From: Bacteroidota bacterium
GTDB taxonomy: Bacteria > Bacteroidota > Bacteroidia > Bacteroidales > VadinHA17
DNA length: 6,819 bases
NCBI GenBank assembly: GCA_030593185.1
Contig: JAUVHQ010000113.1
Location: 1-6,819, forward strand
Direction: 5' to 3'
The notes beneath the pieces are model-generated. The model saw nothing but the letters and a program-made list of their open reading frames with translations, did not search any database and was not told the DNA's origin. This document shows positions 1 through 5,639 of the stretch, in pieces. A program made the position numbers and the translations under genes. Within the stretch, counting starts at the first letter, position 1. Every line of letters begins with the position of its first letter.

Positions 1-2
1 CA

Positions 3-1352
3 CTTGCCGGCACCCTGATGGTTGCATATAATTCTCTTGGGCAGGAAAATAAATGGACCCTTGAAGAATGTGTTCTTTACGCCATTGAGCATAACATTCA
101 GGTTAAGCAGCAGGAGCTTGCTGCCGATTTTCAACAGAATGCTTTAAAGCAATCAAAATATAATCTTGTTCCCTCTTTAAATGGAGGTGCCGGACATTCA
201 TATTCGTTTGGAAGAGCACTGGATGAATCAACCTACGAATTTACCGAGAATCAAACTGTTATGTCCGACTATTTTTCACTTAACAGTTCAATAACTCTCT
301 TTAATGGATTCATGAACCGAAAAAGCATTGAGCAAAACAGGTATAATCTACAGGCAAGCATTCAGGATGTTGAAAAAATAAAGAATGATATATCTCTTAA
401 TATCGCTCTTGCCTACCTTCAGATATTATTAAACAAAGAGCTTCTGGAAGTTGCTAAAAACCAGTATAATATCACAATGGAACAGATTGACCGGACTTCG
501 AAGCTTGTTGCTGCAGGGAGTCTTGCACGGGGAAGTCTTCTGGAAATACAGGCACAGGCAGCTTCTGAAGAATTACAGGTGGTTAATGCCGGTAATCAGC
601 TTGATCTTTCTATACTAAATCTAACCCAGTTACTGGAGCTGGATATTGTAGGTGATTTCGATATTATTGTTCCTGAGTTGCAAATACCGGAAAAGACTGA
701 ATTGATAGAGCCTGTTATGACTGTTTATAGTGAAGCAATAAAAATTCAACCTCAGATTAAAGGTGCCGAATTCCAGCTCGAAAGTTCAGAGATGGGTCTT
801 GATATTGCCAAAGGAGCACGGAGCCCCCGGTTAAGTTTTAATGGTTCATACAACACTCGTTATTCGGATATCAGGGAAAAGTTTATCGGGCTTGACCCGG
901 TTACAAATTTACCAACTTATGGAGATTACCCGTTTATGGATCAGTTGAAGGACAACGTAAATTACGGTCTGTCACTGAGTCTGTCAGTTCCCATTTTCAA
1001 CGGATGGCAGGTTAATCAGGCTATTAGTAATGCTCGTCTTGACATAGAACGATCACAGTACAATCTTGAGTACCAAAAAAATATATTATATAAAGATATT
1101 CAGCAAGCATATGCTGATGCTATGGCATCTTTGAAAAAATTTCATTCTTCTCAAAGGGCTTTGGTTTCAATGGAAGAATCATTCAGATACACTGAACAAA
1201 AATTTAATGTAGGCCTGGTTAACACTATTGACTATAAAACTTCAAAGAACCAGCTTACCAGAACTCAATCAGATCTGTTACAAGCCAAATATGAGTATAT
1301 TTTTAAAGTAAAAGTGCTTGATTTTTACCGTGGAATAGAACTAAGTTTATAA
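3..1352 (+). CDS. TolC-family outer-membrane efflux channel, 5' end outside the window
   Basis: This is the outer-membrane exit duct of a tripartite efflux or secretion system; as a trimer it would form a beta-barrel plus a long periplasmic alpha-helical tunnel. The frame stays open upstream of the ATG at 18. The residues before and after it (LAGTLMVAYNSLGQ) look like the end of a signal peptide with probable cleavage before ENKWTLEE, so the true start lies before the window and ATG 18 is internal. Counting from that ATG, there are two outer-membrane efflux (OEP) repeats, about residues 13-205 and 230-440. Each has a barrel strand ending in an FNG[FW] motif (95-98 and 327-330) followed by long helices rich in Q, A and L. 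The C-terminus (VLDFYRGIELSL) is normal for the family, so the 3' end is complete. The adaptor gene follows after 19 nt, which supports a joint role in export. The exported substrate cannot be read from the sequence. Confidence 0.93.
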   Translation, partial: LAGTLMVAYNSLGQENKWTLEECVLYAIEHNIQVKQQELAADFQQNALKQSKYNLVPSLNGGAGHSYSFGRALDESTYEFTENQTVMSDYFSLNSSITLFNGFMNRKSIEQNRYNLQASIQDVEKIKNDISLNIALAYLQILLNKELLEVAKNQYNITMEQIDRTSKLVAAGSLARGSLLEIQAQAASEELQVVNAGNQLDLSILNLTQLLELDIVGDFDIIVPELQIPEKTELIEPVMTVYSEAIKIQPQIKGAEFQLESSEMGLDIAKGARSPRLSFNGSYNTRYSDIREKFIGLDPVTNLPTYGDYPFMDQLKDNVNYGLSLSLSVPIFNGWQVNQAISNARLDIERSQYNLEYQKNILYKDIQQAYADAMASLKKFHSSQRALVSMEESFRYTEQKFNVGLVNTIDYKTSKNQLTRTQSDLLQAKYEYIFKVKVLDFYRGIELSL

Positions 1353-1371
1353 CATTAAAACCCCAATAAAA

Positions 1372-2637
1372 ATGAAAATTAATAAGACCCTCCGTATTGT
1401 TATTGTTATTACCGTTCTGGTTGTTATCCTGGCTGTTATAGGCAAGAAAGCCGGATGGTTTGGCAAAGCAGAAACATTTGAAGTTGCTGTAGAAAAAGGT
1501 GAAAAACGTACTATTGTAGAAACCATTACTGCCAATGGTAAAATTCAACCTGAAACGGAAGTAAAGATCAGCCCTGATGTTTCAGGTGAGATTGTAAATC
1601 TTTTTATTAAAGAGGGAGAATATGTTGAAGAAGGCAAGCTCTTACTGAAAATCAAACCTGACATATATATTTCCATGCGTAACAGGGTGCGAGCTTCACT
1701 TAACTCAGCCAAAGCCAGATTAGCCCAGGTTGAAGCTCAATACGTTCAAAGCAAACTTTCTTACGAAAGGAACAAAAAACTCTGGGAACAACAAACTATC
1801 TCTGAATCAGACTATGAATCTGCCGAAGCTTCATACAAAATGGCTAAAGCTGATCTCAGTGCAGCAAAATACAGTGTAAAAAGCTCTGAAGCATCTCTTA
1901 AAGAAGCCGAAGAAAATCTCAGCAAAACTTCCATATATGCACCTATGGCAGGTACGATTTCGACACTTCTTATAGAAAAGGGAGAGCGTGTTGTAGGTAC
2001 CGAAATGATGAGCGGAACTGAACTAATGAGAATAGCTGATCTTAGCCGGATGGAGGTAATTGTTGAGGTAAATGAAAATGATATCATCAGGGTACAAACC
2101 GGTGATACTGCTATTGTTGAAGTAGATGCATACATGGACCAGGATTTCAAAGGACTTGTAACAGAAATTGCGAATTCTGCAACAACATCCGGGATAGCAA
2201 TCGATCAGGTTACCAGTTTTAATGTTAAAATCCTCCTCTTACGCAAATCATACCAGAATCTTTTGGATGAAACTTCTAATCCGTTCCGACCCGGAATGTC
2301 TGCAACAGTTGATATCCAGACTGAAACCAAAAATGATATTTTGACAATTCCTATTCAGGCAGTTACAACCCGTCTTGATACCATCGGGCAGGGGCAGGAT
2401 GATCTGGTTGTTGCTGATAAAGATCCTGATGTAGTTGTATTTAAAGTAATTGATGATTACGTTATGTCACAAATAGTTGAGACCGGAATACAGGATAACA
2501 ACTATATTGAAATATTATCCGGGTTGTCTCTTGAGGATGACGTTGTGATAGCCCCATATAATGCTATCTCAAGGAAACTTGCCGACAGCTCTTTAATTGA
2601 AATAGTTACTAAAAAGGAATTATTTAAGGAAAAATAA
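1372..2637 (+). CDS. HlyD/MacA-type periplasmic adaptor (membrane fusion protein) of an efflux pump
   Basis: This protein would bridge an inner-membrane transporter and the TolC-type channel encoded just upstream. Residues 1-6 are short and basic, and residues 7-24 form one hydrophobic anchor with no lipobox cysteine. The first lipoyl half-motif lies at about 55-97 (ISPDVSGEIVNLFIKEGEYV, then the glycine at 88). An Ala/Lys/Glu-rich coiled-coil hairpin spans about 103-185. The second lipoyl half follows at 187-224 (IYAPMAGTISTLLIEKGERV), then a beta-barrel domain with the family-typical RPGMSATVDI at 306-315 and LTIPIQAV at 324-331, and a C-terminal membrane-proximal domain. At 421 residues it is normal for MacA-like adaptors, which usually serve ABC transporters; an RND partner is also possible. 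The ATG at 1372 is chosen because it directly precedes the basic-plus-hydrophobic anchor. No Shine-Dalgarno is visible. No pump gene follows; tsaB begins 31 nt after the stop. Confidence 0.93.
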   Translation: MKINKTLRIVIVITVLVVILAVIGKKAGWFGKAETFEVAVEKGEKRTIVETITANGKIQPETEVKISPDVSGEIVNLFIKEGEYVEEGKLLLKIKPDIYISMRNRVRASLNSAKARLAQVEAQYVQSKLSYERNKKLWEQQTISESDYESAEASYKMAKADLSAAKYSVKSSEASLKEAEENLSKTSIYAPMAGTISTLLIEKGERVVGTEMMSGTELMRIADLSRMEVIVEVNENDIIRVQTGDTAIVEVDAYMDQDFKGLVTEIANSATTSGIAIDQVTSFNVKILLLRKSYQNLLDETSNPFRPGMSATVDIQTETKNDILTIPIQAVTTRLDTIGQGQDDLVVADKDPDVVVFKVIDDYVMSQIVETGIQDNNYIEILSGLSLEDDVVIAPYNAISRKLADSSLIEIVTKKELFKEK

Positions 2638-2668
2638 GCCTGATACAGGTACTTTTTACAGATAATCC

Positions 2669-3379
2669 ATGATTTTACACATCGAGACGGCAACTCATGT
2701 ATGCTCGGTTGCCCTTTCTTCGGGGCTGCATTTGGTTGATATCAGGGAAAGTGATCAGGAAAAGTCTCATGCTTCCCTGTTAGCAGTTTTTATAGATGAT
2801 ATTCTGAAAAAAAATAATCTTAAACCAGCCCATCTTGATGCCGTTTCAGTAAGCAAAGGTCCCGGTTCATATACCGGGCTTCGCATAGGTGTTTCAACCG
2901 CTAAAGGAATTGCATATGGTGCAGATATCCCCCTTATCTCGGTAAACACACTACATGCACTGACCTTCGGAGCAATATTACATCCAAAGAATCCTTTTAG
3001 CATCTCTTCAGATAAAGAAAAAGCATGGTACTGCCCCATGATTGATGCACGAAGAATGGAGGTTTTTTCTGCATTCTATAACGATAAAAATGAAATTATG
3101 CGCCCTGTTTCAGCAAATATTATCGATACGAATTCATTCTCTGATATATTATCTGAAAGACCGGTTTTGTTTTTCGGTACCGGATCTGATAAATCCAAAT
3201 CTGTCCTAAATCATCCCAATGCCCTTTTCTTAGAAGATGTTCTTCCGTCAGCGCGTTTTATGATCCCATTATCGAATAAAGCATATAAAGAAAAAAGCTT
3301 TGAGGACTCAGCTTACTTTGAGCCATTCTACCTAAAGGATTTTATTGCTACAATACCTAAGAAGAAGATATACAGGTAA
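2669..3379 (+). CDS. tsaB: tRNA threonylcarbamoyladenosine biosynthesis protein TsaB
   Basis: TsaB is the cytoplasmic partner of TsaD in the complex (TsaB-TsaD-TsaE) that places threonylcarbamoyl on A37 of ANN-decoding tRNAs, using the intermediate made by TsaC. It is an ASKHA-fold protein but a scaffold or regulator of TsaD rather than the catalyst. The N-terminus (ILHIETATHVCSVAL, residues 2-16) is the first beta-hairpin of the fold. The signature SKGPGSYTGLRIGVSTAKG is at 62-80, and the second conserved block PMIDARRMEVF is at 123-133. The length of 236 residues suits the family, and the tail with EPFYLKDF (218-225) is typical of Bacteroidota versions. The start at 2669 gives the usual very short lead into the first strand. 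It follows the adaptor gene by 31 nt and is probably co-transcribed with it, although efflux and t6A synthesis have no obvious functional link. A repeat-filled 440-nt spacer follows. Confidence 0.95.
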   Translation: MILHIETATHVCSVALSSGLHLVDIRESDQEKSHASLLAVFIDDILKKNNLKPAHLDAVSVSKGPGSYTGLRIGVSTAKGIAYGADIPLISVNTLHALTFGAILHPKNPFSISSDKEKAWYCPMIDARRMEVFSAFYNDKNEIMRPVSANIIDTNSFSDILSERPVLFFGTGSDKSKSVLNHPNALFLEDVLPSARFMIPLSNKAYKEKSFEDSAYFEPFYLKDFIATIPKKKIYR

Positions 3380-3393
3380 GGCTTAAAGTGAAC

Positions 3394-3422
3394 TTAGGTT
3401 AAGTAAGGTGAGTAAGGAGGAG
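3394..3422 (+). repeat. Post-stop purine-rich module, copy 1 (of 2)
   Basis: This 29-nt stretch begins 15 nt after the tsaB stop and matches the 27 nt that begin directly after the efp stop (5494-5520), apart from two single-base gaps. The perfect core is AGGTGAGTAAGGAGGAG (3406-3422 and 5504-5520, 17 bp). The GGAGG it contains is not followed by a usable start codon at the right distance that opens a real gene, so it is not read here as a ribosome binding site. Confidence 0.75.
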
Positions 3423-3462
3423 AAAAAGAGGTGATGTTTAAACCGGATTTTATTGGCTGAAA

Positions 3463-3614
3463 AAGGATTTTGCGAGCCTGCCCTGACCAGAGCGTCATGG
3501 AGAGCGAAGCGACGAAGCAATCTCCCAAAAACAATCAGTAAGTCAAATAAATAGACTATCATATGCTTTACGAAAAACCATGAAAGATTGCTTCATTGCG
3601 TTCGCAAAATCCTT
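3463..3614. repeat. Degenerate palindromic intergenic element (REP/MITE-like)
   Basis: The outer arms are a perfect 13-bp inverted repeat, AAGGATTTTGCGA (3463-3475) against TCGCAAAATCCTT (3602-3614). The inner arms are a perfect 10-bp inverted repeat, GAAGCAATCT (3514-3523) against AGATTGCTTC (3585-3594), extended imperfectly by the GCGAAGCGAC side. The centre is about 60 bp of AT-rich DNA. The left arm carries an extra ~38 bp between its two matching blocks that the right arm lacks. The stretch GCGTCATGGAGAGCGAAGCG and what follows it resembles the CGTCATTGCGAGCG-AAGCAATC type of dispersed palindrome seen in many bacterial genomes (family resemblance from memory, not searched). There is no transposase inside, so it could only move with outside help. 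It looks decayed. Confidence 0.7.
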
Positions 3615-3678
3615 ATACTTTTTATGCTTTAAGGGTATGCATAAGTTGTAACCGAAATGTGAAATATGAATTCTGAAG

Positions 3679-3695
3679 ACATTCTAGACATTTTA
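3679..3695 (+). repeat. ACATTCTRGACATTTTA module, copy 1 (of 2)
   Basis: These 17 bp match 5664-5680 with one mismatch (A against G at the R position). In both spacers the module lies downstream of the post-stop purine-rich module and upstream of the next gene. The first of the three TTTAGGCACT units overlaps its right end. Confidence 0.65.
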
Positions 3696-3733
3696 GGCAC
3701 TTTAAACTTTAGGCACTTCTTCATTTAGGCACT
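3692..3733 (+). repeat. Three TTTAGGCACT units at an exact 16-bp period
   Basis: Identical 10-bp units start at 3692, 3708 and 3724. The 6-bp spacers between them differ (TTAAAC and TCTTCA, then GAGTAG after the last). Conserved decamers on a fixed 16-bp step with unrelated spacers could be a decayed tandem repeat or a row of protein-binding sites. Sixteen base pairs is about one and a half helical turns, so neighbouring sites would face roughly opposite sides of the DNA. The array ends 86 nt before the DUF3108 start codon. Confidence 0.75.
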
Positions 3734-3773
3734 GAGTAGTTATGAATGTAATGAACTGTTAGCTATATTTGCT

Positions 3774-3795
3774 AAAAGCATTAAGGCATGCTTTT
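3774..3795. other. AT-rich hairpin just upstream of the DUF3108 gene
   Basis: AAAAGCAT (3774-3781) pairs perfectly with ATGCTTTT (3788-3795) around a 6-nt loop, with one more T following. On either strand the stem is followed or ended by a T or A run, so it could act as a weak terminator for upstream transcripts. It could equally be an operator or leader structure, since the next start codon is only 24 nt away. A TTTG at 3768-3771 and another ending at 3797 partly resemble the -33 and -7 elements of Bacteroidota promoters, but the TA of the -7 element is missing, so no promoter is called. Confidence 0.4.
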
Positions 3796-3819
3796 TGAAT
3801 AGTATAAATAAAACGGTAG

Positions 3820-4614
3820 ATGAAAAGAACCTATATCATATTAGCATGTCTTTTGCTTGCTCCTGTAATCTTTTCTTTTAAAAAGTATGATAATAAGCAA
3901 TCAGATTCTCCTTACCAGGCAGGGGAAAATCTTACCTATCTGATCCATTACGGTTTTATCAATGGAGGCAAAGTATTTCTAGGTATTAACAATGATTCGA
4001 TCTTAGATAAAAAAGCATATCATGTTGTAATTGAGGCAAAAACCACAGGCATTGCAGATATTCTTTATAAAGTCAGGGATACTTATGAAAGCTATATTGA
4101 TCCATCTACCGATCTGCCGGTCAAAGCCATTCGTAACATCAGCGAAGGCAGGTATAAAAGATACAATGAGGTACTGTTCGATCATGAATCAAGGACAGAT
4201 TCATCGTTGGTTTATAGCCAGACTTCCGGTCTTCAGGTTGTCCCAAAAAATATACACGATATACTATCAGGGTTTTTTTATATGAGAAGATATTATATCA
4301 CCGATGATATTAATAAAGGAGATACAATTCATATTAAAACCTATTTTACAGATGAATTATTCCCTCTTTCTATTTGTTATAAAGGAACGGAAACTATTAG
4401 AACAAAACTCGGTAAAGTTAAATGCTACCGTTTCGACCCGGTTACTGAAGTAGGCCGGCTTTTCAAAACTGAAAATGATATGTCAATATGGTTTTCAAAA
4501 GACAAGAATTTTTTACCTGTCAGAATCAGGTTTGATATATATGTGGGTTCGGTAAAAGTCGATTTAATAGAATATAAAGGAATTAAACACAATTTTGAAA
4601 GTTTGATTAAATAG
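3820..4614 (+). CDS. Exported DUF3108 domain-containing protein
   Basis: The protein has 264 residues and begins with a classic Sec signal: basic residues 2-3 and a hydrophobic core at about 5-20, with cleavage likely before or within the KKYDNKQSD stretch. It is therefore expected in the periplasm. The mature part begins with YQAGENLTYLIHYGFINGGK (32-51), the typical start of DUF3108 proteins: a G-E-x-L-x-Y strand followed by an x-G-G turn. It continues with alternating strands, a DTYESYIDPSTDLPVKAIRN segment (87-106), and a C-terminal IWFSKDKNFLPVRIRFDI block (223-240). The family has no established biochemical role; the repeating beta-strand pattern suggests a beta-sheet carrier-like fold, which is an inference. 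The ATG at 3820 is the only start that gives an intact signal peptide. It stands alone between two repeat-filled spacers, so it is probably transcribed separately from tsaB. Assignment to the family is by remembered pattern, without a search. Confidence 0.82.
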   Translation: MKRTYIILACLLLAPVIFSFKKYDNKQSDSPYQAGENLTYLIHYGFINGGKVFLGINNDSILDKKAYHVVIEAKTTGIADILYKVRDTYESYIDPSTDLPVKAIRNISEGRYKRYNEVLFDHESRTDSSLVYSQTSGLQVVPKNIHDILSGFFYMRRYYITDDINKGDTIHIKTYFTDELFPLSICYKGTETIRTKLGKVKCYRFDPVTEVGRLFKTENDMSIWFSKDKNFLPVRIRFDIYVGSVKVDLIEYKGIKHNFESLIK

Positions 4615-4638
4615 GGCTCACTACGTTCGCTGTCATTA

Positions 4639-4665
4639 GTACGCCTGCGGCGCACGTCATTTTTT
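4639..4665 (+). terminator. Possible intrinsic terminator after the DUF3108 gene
   Basis: GTACGCC (4639-4645) pairs with GGCGCAC (4649-4655) around a 3-nt loop with one A-C mismatch, and a run of six T follows four bases later (4660-4665). It lies 24 nt downstream of the DUF3108 stop, the right place for a terminator. The gap between stem and T run, and the mismatch, weaken the call. Read from the other strand all seven pairs form if a G-U pair is allowed. It may instead be part of a dispersed repeat. Confidence 0.4.
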
Positions 4666-4692
4666 GTTATTATCACTACCTAATGACCCTCT

Positions 4693-4721
4693 GTGAAATA
4701 TGTTCCTTTGTCACATTTCAC
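4693..4721 (+). repeat. 29-bp direct repeat, copy 1 (of 2)
   Basis: This copy agrees with 4777-4805 at 26 of 29 positions. The shared beginning is GTGAAATATGTTCCT and the shared end is CATTTCAC. Its ends are complementary: CTGTGAAAT (4691-4699) and ATTTCACAG (4715-4723) are a perfect 9-bp inverted repeat, so each copy can fold into a small hairpin. Its first ten bases also occur at 3659-3668 in the spacer after tsaB. Confidence 0.75.
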
Positions 4722-4740
4722 AGGGTAACCTTCTTCAATG

Positions 4741-4772
4741 AATTCTTCCTTTCTTCACTTTTGCCTTCTGCC
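4741..4772. repeat. Left arm of an imperfect inverted repeat on either side of efp
   Basis: The reverse complement of this 32-nt stretch matches 5587-5617 with three substitutions and one single-base gap. The best part is a perfect 16-bp match, ACTTTTGCCTTCTGCC (4757-4772) against GGCAGAAGGCAAAAGT (5587-5602). The arms are about 815 bp apart with the complete efp gene between them. The sequence is low in complexity, so a shared lineage-specific intergenic motif is as likely as a mobile-element end. Confidence 0.6.
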
Positions 4773-4776
4773 CATA

Positions 4777-4805
4777 GTGAAATATGTTCCTACGTCGCAT
4801 TTCAC
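4777..4805 (+). repeat. 29-bp direct repeat, copy 2 (of 2)
   Basis: This copy starts 84 bp after copy 1 and differs from it at three positions in the loop half. GTGAAAT at its start and ATTTCAC at its end are complementary, so it also folds back on itself. It runs straight into a second hairpin (4805-4834), forming a compact palindrome cluster. Confidence 0.75.
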
Positions 4806-4834
4806 CCCGATGAAATAAAAAGAATTTCATGGGG
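4805..4834. other. Strong hairpin CCCC(G)ATGAAAT / ATTTCATGGGG
   Basis: CCCC (4805-4808) plus ATGAAAT (4810-4816) pair with ATTTCAT (4824-4830) plus GGGG (4831-4834). One G (4809) bulges and the loop is 7 nt of A-rich DNA. The stem is 11 bp. No T run follows, so it is not a standard terminator. It shares the TGAAAT/ATTTCA theme of the neighbouring direct repeats and may belong to the same repeat family. Confidence 0.6.
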
Positions 4835-4841
4835 TAAACGT

Positions 4842-4860
4842 GGCAAGCTTTTGCCTTTTT
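4842..4860 (+). terminator. Short terminator-like hairpin upstream of efp
   Basis: GGCAA (4842-4846) and TTGCC (4851-4855) pair around a GCTT loop and are followed directly by five T (4856-4860). The shape is that of an intrinsic terminator, but the stem is only five base pairs, so it would be weak. It lies 66 nt before the efp start and could stop read-through from the DUF3108 gene, or be an attenuator if the efp transcript starts further upstream. Confidence 0.35.
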
Positions 4861-4926
4861 ATATAAATCTTCTTGTATTATTCATTGTTTTTCAATTATT
4901 TTGTTCGTTATAATAAATTTTTATTC

Positions 4927-5493
4927 ATGGCAACAACTGCAGATTTCAGAAATGGGCTTTGTATTGAATTTAACAATGATTTATACGCTATTGTCCAATT
5001 CCAGCATGTTAAACCGGGGAAAGGACCGGCATTCGTCAGGACAAAACTTAAAAGTGTCACTACCGGGAAAGTAATTGAAAACACTTTTACTTCAGGCCAT
5101 AAGGTTACAGTGGCAAGAATTGAAAGACGACCTTATCAATTCCTTTACAAAGATGATCTGGGATATCATTTTATGCATACCGGAACATTTGAACAGGTAG
5201 CAATTCAGGAAGATATTATTACCAGTTCCGATCTGCTTAAAGAAAGTCAGGAGGTTGAAATTATATACCACGATGAGACTGAAACTCCTATATCGTGTGA
5301 GTTGCCTCAATTTATAACAATGGAAGTAATTTATACCGAGCCGGGAGTAAAGGGGGACACCTCTTCTTCCAGTTCACTCAAACCGGCGGAAGTAGAAACA
5401 GGAGCAAGTATAATGGTCCCATTATTTGTAAATACCGGTGACAAAATAAAAATCGATACAAGAGATAAAACATACTCCGAAAGAGCAAAATGA
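4927..5493 (+). CDS. efp: Translation elongation factor P
   Basis: EF-P enters the ribosomal E site region and helps form peptide bonds when runs of proline stall translation. The 188 residues cover the whole protein: the KOW-like domain I at about 1-65, OB domain II at about 66-128 and OB domain III at about 129-188. The tip loop HVKPGKGPAFVRTKL (27-41) carries Lys32, the position that is modified in many bacteria (Lys34 in E. coli). Domain III contains ELPQFITMEVIYTEPGVKGD, a serine-rich turn, the GASIMVPLFVNTGDKIKIDT block and a normal C-terminus. An in-frame ATG 54 nt upstream (4873) would add 18 residues rich in Y, F and L that EF-P does not have, so the start at 4927 (MATTADF) is chosen. 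No Shine-Dalgarno is visible, which is usual in Bacteroidota. No modification enzyme gene is in the window. Confidence 0.97.
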   Translation: MATTADFRNGLCIEFNNDLYAIVQFQHVKPGKGPAFVRTKLKSVTTGKVIENTFTSGHKVTVARIERRPYQFLYKDDLGYHFMHTGTFEQVAIQEDIITSSDLLKESQEVEIIYHDETETPISCELPQFITMEVIYTEPGVKGDTSSSSSLKPAEVETGASIMVPLFVNTGDKIKIDTRDKTYSERAK

Positions 5494-5520
5494 TTAGGTA
5501 AGTAGGTGAGTAAGGAGGAG
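5494..5520 (+). repeat. Post-stop purine-rich module, copy 2 (of 2)
   Basis: The module begins at the first base after the efp stop and matches 3394-3422 after tsaB with two single-base gaps. The perfect shared core is 17 bp (5504-5520). It opens the longer purine-rich tract that follows. Confidence 0.75.
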
Positions 5521-5630
5521 GAGGAGAAGAGATGAGAGATGAGTGAAGAAGTAAGAAGTAGGGAGTAAGGAGAAGAAAAGGCAAAAGGCAGAAGGCAAAA
5601 GTAAAGAGAGAAGAGTTAAGGGCGAAGAGG
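5501..5630 (+). repeat. Purine-rich tract downstream of efp
   Basis: By direct count 16 of the 130 bases are pyrimidines, so about 88% are A or G on the + strand. It starts with GGAGGAGGAGGAGAAGAG and goes on with loosely repeated GAGAT, AGTAAG and AAGGCA units; AAAGGCA/GAAGGCA occurs three times close together (5578-5601). Such strand asymmetry can favour triplex or unusual structures, but it also arises from simple slippage. Short antisense reading frames here are low-complexity by-products (runs of Leu, Ser and Pro). Confidence 0.7.
5587..5617. repeat. Right arm of the imperfect inverted repeat on either side of efp
   Basis: This arm pairs with 4741-4772; the perfect part is 16 bp (5587-5602). 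It lies within the purine-rich tract, while its partner forms a pyrimidine-rich stretch upstream of efp. Confidence 0.6.
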
Positions 5631-5639
5631 CTTGAACTT

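Larger units (their letters stand above)
3380..3819. other. 440-nt intergenic spacer between tsaB and the DUF3108 gene, filled with repeats
   Basis: No coding potential is convincing here: all frames are broken by frequent stops and no start leads into a plausible protein. From left to right it holds a purine-rich module just after tsaB (3394-3422), a degenerate palindromic element (3463-3614), a GTGAAATATG motif (3659-3668) shared with the spacer upstream of efp, a 17-bp module (3679-3695) shared with the spacer downstream of efp, three copies of TTTAGGCACT at 16-bp intervals (3692-3733), and an AT-rich hairpin (3774-3795) close to the next start codon. No tRNA or recognisable structured RNA was seen. 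Confidence 0.8.
4615..4926. other. 312-nt intergenic spacer between the DUF3108 gene and efp, with hairpins and repeats
   Basis: The spacer contains a GC-rich hairpin with a T run soon after the DUF3108 stop, a 29-bp direct repeat pair, one arm of an inverted repeat whose partner lies beyond efp, a second strong hairpin, and a terminator-like hairpin close to efp. A 76-codon frame (4683-4913) crosses it, but its sequence consists of the translated repeats and it is not accepted as a gene. The last 60 nt before efp are very AT-rich. TATAAT at 4909-4914 and TTGTTT at 4885-4890 (18-nt gap) could be promoter elements, but would leave only a few leader bases, so this remains a weak suggestion. Confidence 0.75.

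Noticed and set aside
18..20. ATG at 18 as the true start of the TolC-family gene
   Set aside because: The frame continues upstream with small and hydrophobic residues that complete a signal peptide. Starting at 18 would leave no basic or hydrophobic export signal.
1303..2693. Antisense frames over the TolC/adaptor junction and the adaptor gene
   Set aside because: They lie opposite well-conserved coding sequence, show biased composition (Asn-, Thr- or Ser-rich) and have no family features.
3416..3420. GGAGG after tsaB as a ribosome binding site for a small gene
   Set aside because: The ATG nearest downstream opens only a very short frame, and the motif belongs to a repeated purine module also found after efp.
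3820..3849. Lipobox (ILAC with Cys10) in the DUF3108 protein
   Set aside because: The cysteine comes after only nine residues, and the hydrophobic core continues beyond it, so an ordinary Sec signal peptide fits better than a lipoprotein signal.
4693..4805. CRISPR array from the two 29-bp repeats
   Set aside because: There are only two copies, 55 bp apart, with three mismatches, no further units and no cas genes in the window.
4683..4913. 76-codon reading frame upstream of efp
   Set aside because: Its protein would be the translation of the 29-bp repeats and hairpins (EICSFVTFH and EICSYVAFH are the two repeat copies), it has no recognisable domain, and its end overlaps the AT-rich lead-in to efp.
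4873..4926. N-terminal extension of EF-P from an upstream ATG
   Set aside because: The 18 extra residues are aromatic and hydrophobic and absent from EF-P proteins. The normal N-terminus MATTADFRNG starts at 4927.
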